Assembly: GCA_011319805.1 (NCBI GenBank) | Contig: SJRY01000312.1 | Coordinates: 62,001 to 126,000, forward strand | DNA from: Macrocybe gigantea | Taxonomy: Eukaryota > Basidiomycota > Agaricomycetes > Agaricales > Callistosporiaceae | Length of the DNA: 64,000 nucleotides | Direction: 5' to 3' | Shown here: piece after piece, positions 52,689 to 63,753 of the stretch | Position numbering within the stretch: the first letter of the stretch is position 1 | Layout: each line of letters begins with the position of its first letter | Program-made: the position numbers and the translations under genes | The notes under the pieces: model-generated | Told to the model about the DNA's origin: nothing | What the model saw: the letters and a program-made list of their open reading frames with translations, nothing else | Database searches by the model: none

Positions 52689-54756
52689 CTCCGATGCACT
52701 GTCAGCTGAAAGACGGAGGACAGCTCACTACGAGAAGGTGACCGACCACGCATTCGTCCTCTTCACGCACAAGTGGCACCTCTTTGCCCTTCTCCCACTC
52801 CACACCGTCCAGTTTGAGGATTCTGCGGATCACATGGCATATGATGTGCGCCCGCATGTCAACGTTCCATCCAAGCCTGCCCACAATGTCATGTTGCCCA
52901 AGTAGCACCGCGTAGCTCGTGCTAGCGCATGGCGAGAGCCAGCCTGTGCACGCGCCGTATGTGATCGGGTGATGGTACACGTGCGTCACGGCCACCGGAG
53001 CAGGGGAGAAATGATATAGACAAGTCCAGGTTTAGTTGTGCGTTTGCGGTGTCTGTTTGCCAGGGCAGAGACAGGTGCAAGCGACTTGCGGCGAGGTGCT
53101 CGCCTAGAGATTCAAACACGATGTCCGGAAGGTCGTAAGTGGAGCTCAGGAGACTGGCAACAACGCCACCGAGCCCGACCAGCCAGACGTCCGCAGGCAA
53201 AAGCTTACGCACATTTTGAGGGTAGAATTCAAAGCTTCTTCAGCACGAACAATTATCAGCAAATGTCCTAACAGGTGCTGCATTCTACAGGCAGACCCAG
53301 GCCTACTCCAATTCAAATCTCCTCCAGTCGGCGGCATCGTTTCTGGACGCTCAATCTCTTTTTTTCCTGCCAATGCCCTCCATTCCTGTAGCATATTGCA
53401 TCCGTCACGTCGTCGTCGAAGACATGCATTGTGATAAATGCATGTCCCTTGCGAAAGCCCCTCCAAGTCCAATGTTTCAGCGGTTCCTTCCAGGATTTGT
53501 GAAGTGCTCCCCTGCCAACAGCATTAGCGAAAGAAAAAAAGAAGAAAACGAATACGGCGCAGATGAAGCCGTCTCACATCAAGACCCAATGAAACTTGAA
53601 TCTCCCTAACCATCGCAAAGTTTTTGGTTCCAATGCTGCCAATGCCTCCCTGAACGCGTTCGCAGCGCGCCTGCGTTCCTGGCTCTTTGGGGACGACTCA
53701 ACGAGATAAAGGAGTGGTGCGACGATGGGGACTGAAGGCGACATTTTTTCGACGCGAGCGATGGACAACGAGGTGCGACAGTTGGGATCTGACAAACGAG
53801 GATGGGATACTGGAGCTCAGGATTGAAGGTGAGAGGCTGTTGCGAGCGGCGTCGAAGTTTACGCGCGAACGTTGTTGCACACAACACGTCAACACGTTAC
53901 GGGCTGCCGCGAGAACTCATGAGCTCCTGTGGTGTCGATAAACAGGTCACTCATCCAGGTCGCTCAAAGAATGCTGCAGGACTATTTACACCCTTCCCAA
54001 ATCTACTCCCACCGTTTTTCTTTCGCTGTCTTGATTTTATGGTCTTCCCTGGTGAAGACTGGACAGTGGACGCTCTGTCGACGCTTTGCATCTGCTCATC
54101 GTACGCTCATCGTACGATCCATTTCAGTTCTACCGAAACTATCATTTTCGGTATTTCATTTCAGTATGACAAAATTGGAATCCGACTTTTTTGTTTTCCT
54201 ACCAATCGAAATTTCTACCGTATTTATTAGATTTCGTATGAATTTATAACAAGTTTAATTCATGCTTTTCAGCTGAACCGAAAACTGAGTCTAATCGGAA
54301 AAATTAACAAATGATTTCTGAAACATTGATTTTTCGTATTTAAGGTTCATTTTCGTGAAGTCCGAAAACAATTCTTATATTACAGATTTCGCCATACTTT
54401 TCAGCGGATCCGAAATTTTCTATTTCATTATTGATATTAGTTCAACTAATTTGTGTCCGGAAACTATATAATTAAGTGAAGTTTTCAGATCATCTGAAAA
54501 CGTGAACTTTCCGGTGTGTTTCTTCGTGGGTCGCTCTCTTGCATGTTTTCGGGGCTCCATGATCACGTTGGCAGGGTCAACCTCTTCCCTGGCCATGATA
54601 GAGAGATGGATGTGATGTTGAGCCAGGCAATGATTCTCAAGCCCCTTCTGGTTAGCTACGATGTACGTGTACTGTACAGTTGATGATGGCGGCATCAGCA
54701 GTCACCGCCGAATTTCCAATTCAAGCAAACCCGCAGCGACAGGTATGGGTTCCAGC
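52689..54756. other. gene-poor region
   Basis: No gene modelled. A 96-codon minus frame at 52922-53212 (starting MRKLLPADVWLVGLG) and a plus scrap near 53640-53730 are weakly coding-like. About 54080-54520 is A/T-rich with repeated CCGAAA/TTTCGG motifs in both orientations, which could be a decayed MITE. Confidence 0.4.
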
Positions 54757-55553
54757 CAGTGTTGGCAGCGTCATGGACGAATCCAGCTGCCACGATCCAC
54801 GAGTCGTGGATATCCCCGTGGATATCCACGATGGAAAAAATGTACATGGCGTGGGAAGGATCATAAGCTAGGGTTGAGTGGGCACGCGATCTCGGCAGAG
54901 CACCGGCAGAGCGATTAGATGATTTAGATCACCAGACGCACAAGTGAACAACCGTCTCGCACGCCCTATAGTAATACCATGCATTTTCCTCGTTGTTTCG
55001 TCGTCGGCTGTCGTATATATGTTTTTCAATCCGTTGGAGAATCTCAGTACATATTTTCTCGCTCGAATGGATATATCATGCTCCGATCTCCAAGTTTATT
55101 TTCTATCACTTAGGGTTACAGGCGACTTTAGGTCGGGGCCTCCGGTGCCCGACCTAAAGTCACCTGCAAAAAATGCTTCGAAGCGCTGTGTATGGATCAG
55201 ATGATGACGATGCTACAATTCCTCTCAAAATCCCGCTTTCGGAGCTCTTCGACTTCGACGGATTTGTGGAGGCGTATCGCGGCGCGTAACTTGGACGATG
55301 AGATGGAATTCCATGAATTATTGGATATGGATGCTGACGGAGATGTAGACGATGGTGCAGAGGCTGATATTGTGCAATCCATTATGTAGATACAAGCTAT
55401 GTTCGCGACTGAGCCTATGTCTTTTGAATGGCATGCGGTGTCCACGCCGCCTTGCTATATACGGCAATCCCACAGCCACGAGTCATGGCGTGCATCCACG
55501 ATTCGTGGATTTCGGGGATTTCCACTGGACATCCACGGGACTTGCCAACACTG
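54757..55553. mobile_element. hAT-like element 1, 797 bp
   Basis: It starts CAGTGTTGGCA and ends TGCCAACACTG, an 11-bp perfect inverted repeat of hAT type. A 17-bp palindrome lies close to each end (54795-54811 and 55494-55510, both of the form ATCCACGA.TCGTGGAT), a symmetric subterminal layout. Most of 54760-55440 is similar to 60044-60873. Inside are scraps of a decayed protein (DATIPLKIPLSELFDFDGFV; EMEFHELLDMDADGDVDDG). No 8-bp target duplication is evident, so the ends may have been rearranged. Confidence 0.55.
55121..55164. repeat. hairpin inside hAT-like element 1
   Basis: GGCGACTTTAGGTCGGG (55121-55137) faces CCCGACCTAAAGTCACC (55148-55164), 16 of 17 paired, with a 10-nt loop. Element 2 has only the right half, so a local inverted duplication happened in element 1. 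Confidence 0.7.
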
Positions 55554-57394
55554 CTACGGCCTGCCGACCACTGTTGCTTAAATTGGCAACAGTAACGGAT
55601 CACGTCCCCCCCGTTGCCTAACCAGGGTAAAAATTTCTTGTCACGGTCCAACCGGCCGTTGCCTCCATACATCTGACTACAGTAGGGGAGAATCTTCGGC
55701 TTAACACGCTGTTCGTGAGTTGAACGATGAAGAACGGCTGCACAGTTTCTAAACTTACCTCAATTTGGGCTCGTGTTGAGTCACTTGGCGGAATAACAGT
55801 GCCGAGGGCTTGGAATCAGCGGCATGGGTTGGGACGAACGGATCAGCCATGCAAGAGAACCACGGCCGCTATACACCCAGTCGCCCGCCCGAGTCCACGT
55901 TTACACTCTACCATGCCACGTCCTTTGCGCTCAATGGTGAGGCACATCCACAAAGCGGCGCAGCGGTGTACCGCGATTCTGTTGGAGCAGTTGCGCGAGC
56001 CACCGATGCAGCGCGTCCCGGCACTGAAGCTCATTTGCCATTTTCAACAAAGCAATGAGTAGGTGGTCAAAGAGTTCGACGAAAGGTGACTCGCTTTGGG
56101 AACCTAAGCGGTTGGTACGTATCTCCAAGCGGGACAGTGGCGTACAGCGGTCTAGTCTTCTGGCCACGCTGCGCACGTTGACAAACTTCGATATGGCGAT
56201 TTATACAGCAAGACAAAAAGCTTTTACGTTCCCTTAATACCGGAGCCGCTGCGAAGACAAAATGAATACTTACGTTTTCTGCATTTTTGCTTGACGACAC
56301 ATGTTTGGCGCCACGAACTCCGCCATGATGCCGGGCTTGCTGTTTGCGAGGAAGCAGCGGAAGGAGCTGCGGAGTGCAGTTTTGCAGAATCGTATCTCTA
56401 GGCTGGGATTGTGAGGCGCCGAGAGTCATCAGCCGCTTGGGCAGAACGGCAAGGGAATGAATTTGGTTCATCCGTGACCAGCATGTGGGAGTCGGGTAAT
56501 GGAATCGTCCCCCGCTTGACAAAGGCGAGTAGGGGAGAAGGGAAGAAGACAGTTTTGTTGCAGACTAAGCTGCACAGCGCCCGTCAATGTTGGACAGCGT
56601 CGCATTGACCCCGGACAAAGATGCTGTGATGACAGGGCCGGTGTCCCTCTCCATTCTGCCCCCTTCGTCCACTCACGTCCCATCGCCTATCTGGCCCCTT
56701 CAAGTTCTTCCGCCGGAGACCAAACGACGACGACGATCAGCATGGATTGTTGACCGTCCTCCTCGTTGTGCACCCGCTGTCCTTTCTCATTACCCTCGCC
56801 GTGGACACCACCACGACGCCTGCCTGCCCCTTCCCATGGTATGCCGACTGCACCACGTCCCCTTGGTACCCCACGTGTCTGCCCGCCCATTCAGACCCAA
56901 TGACGGAGACGAAGGATAGTACACTGGTGGGCAGTGCCACACATTCCAATTATACTTATTATTTACAATAGATAAGTCGATTCTTATACCATATACGCCA
57001 TTTTGACGACTTGCTAGAGAAAAGCTGAAAGCCGGGCCATTGAAGCGTTCGTACGGACATCAAGTAAGCCGGAAATAGAAGCCTGAGGCCATGACCACTC
57101 GAATCCCCGCACTCGGGTAAACCGTTCATCGCCGTCACCCGCGAGGCTACATACCTGACCGCTGTTCAACTGGTGATAATTTCTATTTACGTCAGCGGGA
57201 AGGCAGAGACGCCAATAACTGTTCGATTTCGCGAATCCTGGCATCTTTCTGGAGAAAACTTGAGTGAAATTCCTTGACAGTGGCAGTCGACATACAACAG
57301 CGTGCGCTGCTTCCATTTGTCTCTGTATCATCTATAAGCACATCTCAACAACATCGTTAGCGACTCACTAATTTCTCGGCCAGCTCTTCCTATT
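55554..57394. other. gene-poor region
   Basis: Frames up to 151 codons on both strands, none with family features or consistent splicing. The scrap at 55890-56058 (YRDSVGAVARATDAARPGTE) is the most protein-like. Confidence 0.4.
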
Positions 57395-57937
57395 TAAAGA
57401 ACCAATTGATTGCTTGGATACGGAAGGAGAAGACTGCCTTACTCTCGTTTCGCTTTCTGGACCGCGGAAGTTACTTGGAACCATGTTGTAGGCGATGGTG
57501 ATTCCGCCGCTGATGTTTCTTATAATGTTAATGAGCTCTTCGTTCCTCAAAAATGCGATTGAGAAATAAAATGAGCTTTTACAAGTGAGACAACACTGAT
57601 ACAAAAAGCAGGAGGCACCTGTGTGTGATGCGTGCGAGCTCTTCAGATAGACGGGCGATATCCTGGTCTTTGTCACGTATTGAACTGTGTACATCTATTA
57701 ATGAATTTTCTCCATGACATGCCGCCGTGAAGGGCGTACGCTGCTTGATCTACTATGCAAGCCTGAAGCTGCTTAATGCGGTTTGCATCGAGTCGACTTA
57801 GGGTGGCAGCAACGTGTGATAAGCAACAGATAATTCACCAAACTTGTGTTTTCTTACTGAATTTCTTTGATTTCCTGCGTCAAGCGGTCAAGCTCTGCTT
57901 CACGGGTCTCACTTGAAGCCCTATCAGCAGCGTTCAT
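57395..57937 (-). CDS. possible small coiled-coil protein gene
   Basis: Minus-strand blocks could form a gene starting MNAADRASSETREAELDRLT (from 57937) with a donor soon after. It would continue with LSRLDANRIKQLQACIVDQA, DKDQDIARLSEELARIT and RNEELINIIRNISGGITIAY, ending near SVSKQSIGSLNR (about 57395). The pieces are helical and heptad-like with plausible introns between them, but I could not fix every junction. Family unknown. Confidence 0.35.
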
Positions 57938-58414
57938 TGTGTCTACCTTTTCGCCTTATAGCGAAATTGATCAGTTGCAATCTTTCAAAGACGAGTTGGC
58001 AAACAAGATGGTAGGAGGTCAAGGCCTTATCATGGGTAAAAGCCGAAAGGGCCGAAGACAGGGTCAAGGATGAGCGATGAATTTCGAAGAGGGAACGCAC
58101 GCATGATCGCACTGTGGCCATGGGAAGATTTGCATCTTCGATCCATGTACGAGTGGGGCATCCACTGGAGAGGGGAAAAGAAAAATGTACCACACCGTTT
58201 AGTATCGACCAGGGCTTGGATAAGAAAGGCAAGAGTAACGCGTGTTGGGATCTCCTGGAGATTAAGGTCGGGTAAGGTAGGGGTAAACAGGACCTGACAA
58301 GGTTTATGTAAGCACATCAAACCCCAACCTTGTGTCCCCTGCTCAGATCTCATACATAAGAATGTAGTGTGGCCTGGGAGGTTGGCAAAGCCTGCTGCTT
58401 AGTGGGTTGTATGC
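57938..58414. other. no supported gene
   Basis: Overlapping minus frames (57924-58353) have no family features. Confidence 0.4.
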
Positions 58415-58520
58415 TTTTGTCTGGCAGTGGAAGACGATGAGTAATATGAGCAGTCGATTCCCTTACGAGGAAGGTAGGGAATCTGAGTCAAGATGTGCGG
58501 AGGGACTTAATTAGGTAAGT
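58415..58520 (-). repeat. partial copy of the solo-LTR-like repeat
   Basis: Reverse complement of about 37832-37938. It shares CTTCCTCGTAAGGGAATCGA and stops at the same end base as the MULE insertion. Confidence 0.7.
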
Positions 58521-58679
58521 AGGAAGGATAAGTAGGAAGGATAATAACTTGTATCGCACCTCCATCTCGTTCTCCCGCCTATAGGTTATGGGCCCTCTTT
58601 CAGGCCTTTAGAACTCTTCTCTCTATCATTTCACTTTCGTGAATCGCAACTGGTAGCTTTTTCTGGGTCAGCAGCCTGA

Positions 58680-59951
58680 GACAATAATGAGCCCACCCCA
58701 CCGCTGGCTAATAACAGTGGGAATGTGTCAGCACTGCATCAGAACAATATGCCAGGGCCTTATGTCCCTTTCCTGCACTTTCAGTCATTTAGTCACCCAC
58801 CTCATTACCTCCCACCAATGAACTTGCAATATCAGGGAGCTATACTGCACATCCCATCACCTCTAGGAAACATACAACCAGTACAACTGATGTTGAGTGG
58901 TGCATATACCGATGCGCCACACAACATTTATCTGCCGGGGAGGACAGACCTTTTTTTACACCCACAGATGCCTCTTGAATATCCATCATCAAATCCATAT
59001 CATGTTCAAAAACCAAAGATGCCTAGCACGTCATGCATGACCTTTGGTCCGTGGCATGCTGGTGTCTTGATGTTGATACAACAATTAGGTCCCTTCTACT
59101 ATATTTCTGACACACTATCTCCATCTGCGCCCTATGACCTGCGCAACATACCATCTTATCTGCTAACAGTAACACCTCAATCATTGGCACAGGAGATTGA
59201 CCTTTTTGTCACCTGGTGGCAATGAGACAGCATTGTTGCAAATATCCTTACAAGCACCATTTCTATGACCATGTCTACCACCTGCCCAGCCATACAGTCC
59301 ACCTCTACCAACCAAGTCAGCACTCGGACTGTTTATCAGACACTTTGCAAAGAATATGGGCCAGGTGATTACAATTACTGTGACTACATCAAAAGCCTGT
59401 TGTTCCAAATGGAACCAACTAATGGCATATCAGTTGAGGATTTCGTCAACATGTAGAAGTTGACATTGGCTTACCTATCAGACTCCCCTCATCCCATTCC
59501 TGCTTGGGATGCATTGAAGAACTTTGCAATGCATCTCCCCAGGACCATTCACTATGCAATGCTACATGTTCACATAATCAGCTCTCTTGATCTTTCTGAT
59601 GCTGAACTTCCTTCTTTCTCCTTGATTGCAAAGGAAGTTCTGAAGATTGACCTAGCATCACGCCATATGAACCTGATGCAGAGGAAGGTCAAAGTCAAGC
59701 CAGTGACTCTCAATTATCTATTACTGCACACAGCACTGGTCACCAGTTCAACATTGACTAGCCAAAATCCATTGCAGAATGACAGCAAGCAGTCAGGGGG
59801 TGCACCTAATCCACAACATCTCCTATCTTTGGGTTCGGCATTGACAATAGCTCCTCATTTCAACAGTCAAGGTCGTCGAGTATGGCAACAGATTCTGGAC
59901 AGCTCCACTTTTGTGACTGATTGTCACACCCCGCCCTTTGTTTGGCCCTAG
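58680..59951 (+). pseudogene. retrotransposon Gag-like frame with two stops
   Basis: A single reading frame runs 424 codons but is cut by TGA at 59223-59225 and TAG at 59454-59456. Composition is Pro/His/Leu-rich at first. Then the pattern is that of UBN2-type Gag proteins of fungal LTR elements: TRTVYQTLCKEYGPGDYNYC, AWDALKNFAMHLPRT, YAMLHVHIISSLDLSDAELP. No protease, RT or integrase follows. After the last stop, TGTCACACCCCGCCC resembles the start of a fungal LTR. Both stops are one C-to-T change from sense (CGA, CAG). It is a relic of an element otherwise lost. Confidence 0.5.
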
Positions 59952-60043
59952 GACCCTAGGACCCCCGAAACCGCACTTGCTGGCACGTGCAGAGGTTGAG
60001 TAGCCTGCTCCCACCGTCCACAATGGCTGCATCTTGGCTGCGT

Positions 60044-60873
60044 CAGTGTTGGCAACGTCATGGATGAATCCACCTGCCACGATCCACGAGTCGTGGATGT
60101 CCATGGGGATATCCATGGTGAAAAAAAATGTACATGGCGTGGGAAGGATCATAAACTAGGGTTGAGTCGACACGTGATCTCGGCAGAGCACCAGCAGAGC
60201 GATTAGATCACCGAACGCTTGTGCCCAACCGTCTCGCATGCCCTATGGTAGTACCATGCATTTTCCTTGTTGTTTCATTGTGGGCTGTCGTATATATGTT
60301 TTTCAATCTGTTGGAGAATCTCAGTACATATTTTCTCGCTCGAATGGATATATTACCCTCCAATCTCCAAGTTTATTTTCTATCACACCCTCAAAGAGCT
60401 GCACAGGCACTGGAGGCCATGTCAGGAACCCGACCTAAAGTCGCCTGCAAAAAACGCTTCGAAGCGCTGTGTTTGGATCGGATGAAGAAGGACGAGGACA
60501 AAGTTCAAGCACAGCTGCAGGCAAATGCAGTGCACACGGCAAGAGATTGAGACATCACATTCATGAAATGATCTATGATATATTTGCTCAATTTACTACT
60601 TAGTAGTAATGATTTCGTTAACGGTATGGAATGGTCCGCCGAGTATTGAGGGATTAGACAGAAAAATCTGGCACCAAGGTCGTCCTGAAAATTTAGCGCA
60701 CCACCTAAAAACTGTGATCTCTCAACCTCCAAAGAAAGTGCAATCGGTCACAACCATTGCATAAATTTGAATATAAATATCAGCCCGAATTGGACCAGAG
60801 GTAATCGGCAAACATTATGTAGATACAAGCTATTCTCGCGACTGAGCTTATTTCTTTTGAACGGCATGCGGTG
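60044..60873. mobile_element. hAT-like element 2, left part, joined to gene cassette
   Basis: It starts CAGTGTTGGCA with the same 17-bp palindrome (60082-60098) as element 1. It follows element 1 in shared blocks up to GGCATGCGGTG (55431-55441 in element 1), where similarity stops and the zinc-finger gene fragment begins. No right terminus is seen before the window ends. A frame inside (CKKRFEALCLDRMKKDEDKV) is better preserved than in element 1. Confidence 0.55.
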
Positions 60874-61365
60874 ACATAAGGAGATGGCAAGTCCGAGGCT
60901 GAGAGCTGCGGCTGCGTCGCGTTGTGACCAAACAAGGACGAAGTCAAGCTCAGCTGCGACTGCGAGGCGGGAAGAGTGTTGCTGCGCTGGATCGTACGAT
61001 CGATGTGAGACTGTGTTTGGCGAGGCAGTGGCGGCTGCTGATGCGGCTGAGTGGCGATGGAGGGCATGGACTGAGTGCCGGCGAGATGCTGGTTCTCCAT
61101 GGTGCCTCAGCGTTCGACCCGCTTGCGGCAGCTGCAAAAAAAAAAGAAGGTTGATGGATGACAGCATGCGGGAGGCACGAACGACTCACCGGTCGCAGAC
61201 AGTGCCGGGACCCATAGGCCCGGGACCCCACTTTCCAACGCACTTTCCGTCCTTGTACCTGCCGGCCATGCCGCATTGGCGACATATACGTTGTCCTTGC
61301 TCATTGGTGGGCGGATAAGAGGACACGGGCTGATTGGGCGCGGCAGGATTGGTGTTGTTCAGGGA
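60874..61365 (-). pseudogene. fungal Cys4 zinc-finger protein gene fragment
   Basis: On the minus strand, [20 protein letters not shown], then KDGKCVGKWGPGPMGPGTVC and DRCRKRVER. A 60-nt GT-AG intron splits the last Arg codon before the second Cys pair. The C-x2-C ... C-x2-C spacing with the GPGPMGPGTVC loop is a GATA-like finger type seen in basidiomycete regulators (recognised by pattern). An in-frame TGA follows VER, then open Gln/Ser-rich sequence continues (HLAGTQSMPSIATQPHQQPP) to the junction with the hAT-like element. No start or upstream part is present. Confidence 0.6.
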
Positions 61366-61428
61366 TGCTGTCCGGTAGGTGTGAGCAAAGGAGGAGGGGC
61401 AGAGTGGAACAAATAAAAACGGACCGGT

Positions 61429-62481
61429 AAATGTCGGCCATGCACGCGAAGCGGTCGTTCGGGTGCACGTCGAACACGTATTTTATGGTGAGTGCTGCGC
61501 AGAGGAGGTAGACACCTGTCGTGTGTATGACACCCTTCGGTTTGCCCGTCGAGCCAGAGGTCTGCGCACGTAAGGTGCGGCATTAGAGCGGGTGGGACGG
61601 TGGAGACGGAGACGACAGGGAACTTACGTAGAGGATGAAAAGCGGGTCTTCGGCGGCCATAATCTCAGGCGGGCAATAGCTCAGGACCTTGTCCGTCTCC
61701 TCGTGCCACCACTTGTCTCTGCTGTCGGTCCAGGGGTTATGGTTACCGGTGTGCTTCAGGACAAGGACGTGCTCGACGCAGGGGCACCCTTTGAGCGCCA
61801 AGTCGACGATGGCCTTTGTTGCGATGGTCTTGCTGCCGCGCTTGCCTTCGTTGCTGGTGATGAGGATGCGGGACTTGCAATCGAGTATGCGATTGCGGAG
61901 GGACTCGGCCGAAAAGCCGGCGAACACGACGGAATGCACCGCGCCAATGCGGGCGCAGGCGAGGAATGCAGCGACGCCATGGGGAGGTACACGGACACGG
62001 TGTCGCCCTTTCTGACGCCGTACGACTTGAGCATGTTCGCGATGCGGCAGACCTCACACTGCAGTTCCGCGTATGAGATCTTGCGCCCCTCGTCAGGCTT
62101 GTCGGCTTCGTAGATGATGACAATCTGGGGAGGCGGTGGGTTCAGGTCATCGGCGGGCTACTGAAGTGGGAGAATGGCGGGGCGCGTACCTTGTCTGGAT
62201 GTTTGTATGCCCAGTGGTCGACGCAGTTGTAGGATGCGTTCAGACCGCTTTCTGGGAACCACACAATGTCCCCCGTCTTGAAGCCACCAGATCAGACGTC
62301 TTGAACAGTCAATCCCAGTGGAGTATGTCATGTGCCATCTAAGCAAGAGAGTAGGATGCGAGCTCCCATCTTGAGGGAGGAAGGGGGCTGGCTTACCTTG
62401 CGCCACCTTTCGTCGGACTCGTGACCGACGGTCTCTGCGTGCGCGGTGCGATAAGCATCGTAATGTAACCTAAGAGTGCCT
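61429..62481 (-). pseudogene. acetyl-CoA synthetase gene fragment
   Basis: On the minus strand, [79 protein letters not shown], then DKWWHEE, the AMP-binding loop [15 protein letters not shown] and CMADI, where it ends. This is about residues 50-290 of acetyl-CoA synthetase, which makes acetyl-CoA from acetate and ATP. Introns with normal splice sites are kept, so the copy came from DNA. Defects: a TGA after LHWD, a frame break before GGF, an approximately 10-bp loss after VYLPM, and no C-terminal domain. It lies between the lyase and zinc-finger fragments on the same strand. Confidence 0.85.
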
Positions 62482-63301
62482 GTTGACGTACTTTGTGAGG
62501 CTGTGCAGCGCGATGTCGGCGCCTTGCTGGTGTGGCGAGGCGTAGAACGGGGACGCGAACGTGTTGTCGACAAGCACGAGCGGGTGGGACGGGTGAGAGT
62601 GCACGAGCGCGTCGATGAGGCGTTCATCGGCGTCTTGATCCACACGAGCTTGGTGTTGTCGCGGAGGGCGGCGAGGACAGCCGCGTCCGAGGCGGCCTCC
62701 AGGTCGAGGAACATCGTGGAGAGGCCCTGCGTCGTCTCGGCGACGCGCCACATGTAGCAGAAGGTGCCGCCGTAGACGTCGTTCACGCTCAGCACGTGCG
62801 CGTGCGAGCCGAGCGACTGGAGCACCGTGGGAGTCATGGAGGAGCCAGAGGCGAACGCGATCGCGTGTGCGCCGCCAGCTTCGAGCGCGTTGCAGTTCGG
62901 GTTGCCGGAGCGCGAGTATTCGAAGCCCTGTGGAGCGAAGTGTTAGAATGGGGGAACGGAATGCATAAAGTCCGAGGGCAGGCGATTCGTCCATTCAATC
63001 TCCATCCCAGCCACGAAGCAGGATCCGGAAAAGAAAAAGAAAAAAGAGGGCAGCGATACACCTTGTGCAAGCCGATCCTGTCCTGCTTATACGTCGTGCT
63101 GAGCGAGATGGGCGGTATGACGGCGCCCGTTTGTGTGTCCGGCTCAGACCTGACATGGATGGCGTGGGTGCCGAACCCGTCTAAGTGTGGTTTCTTCGGG
63201 CAGACGCCGTTGGTGCTCGAGGTCGAATGCGAGTGCACATGCCCATGCCCATGCGTGTGGTTGTGCGAGTGAGATTTGGTGTGGATGGCAGCGGGCGACA
63301 T
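62482..63301 (-). pseudogene. cystathionine gamma-lyase 5' half, right copy
   Basis: Identical to the copy at 19581-20400, with the same intron, short deletion and frameshift. It runs directly into acetyl-CoA synthetase sequence on the same strand. Confidence 0.85.
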
Positions 63302-63412
63302 GTTTCAATGTTTTTTTTTTCGAGCTGCCCCCTGTTCTTTGAGAGAGAGAAAAAAAAAAAGAGAAAAGGAACGTCTAGAAAGCCTTGTTCGCTTCGCTCG
63401 TCTGTGAGCAGA

Positions 63413-63753
63413 GATGAGTGGGGCAAGAAGAAGGGCGAGAAGGCGGGAGGGCCGTCGAGGTGAGGGAGACGTGCCAGGTGGGACGTCGCTGGTGGAGTGA
63501 AGAGGCTCCTCTGCTCCTGATTAAAGGGACCGCCCTGCTGCGGCGGAGGTATGCGGGTGGTAGGCGAGAGCCCGTTCAGATTGGAACCCGAGGTCGGGTA
63601 TATCATTCTGTTCCAAGCCTTGTCTTGATCCTGATGAGGCGGCATCATGTGGTGGTCTCAGTCGCAGGCATGCTGATGCTGAACATATTGCTGCTGCTGG
63701 AGATGCTGAGAATGCTGCATGTGAGGATGGTCGTACATTCCGTCATAGATAAC
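63413..63753 (-). pseudogene. Q/H-rich transcription-factor-like fragment, right copy
   Basis: Identical to 19130-19470, including the in-frame TGA. Confidence 0.4.

Noticed and set aside
51293..52753. Minus-strand frames of 207 and 246 codons
   Set aside because: The plus strand has the more protein-like Ser/Thr/Pro composition, so I treat these as complements. The choice is not certain.
54749..55561. 8-bp target-site duplication around hAT-like element 1
   Set aside because: The flanking octamers (GTTCCAGC and CTACGGCC) do not match, so I do not claim one.
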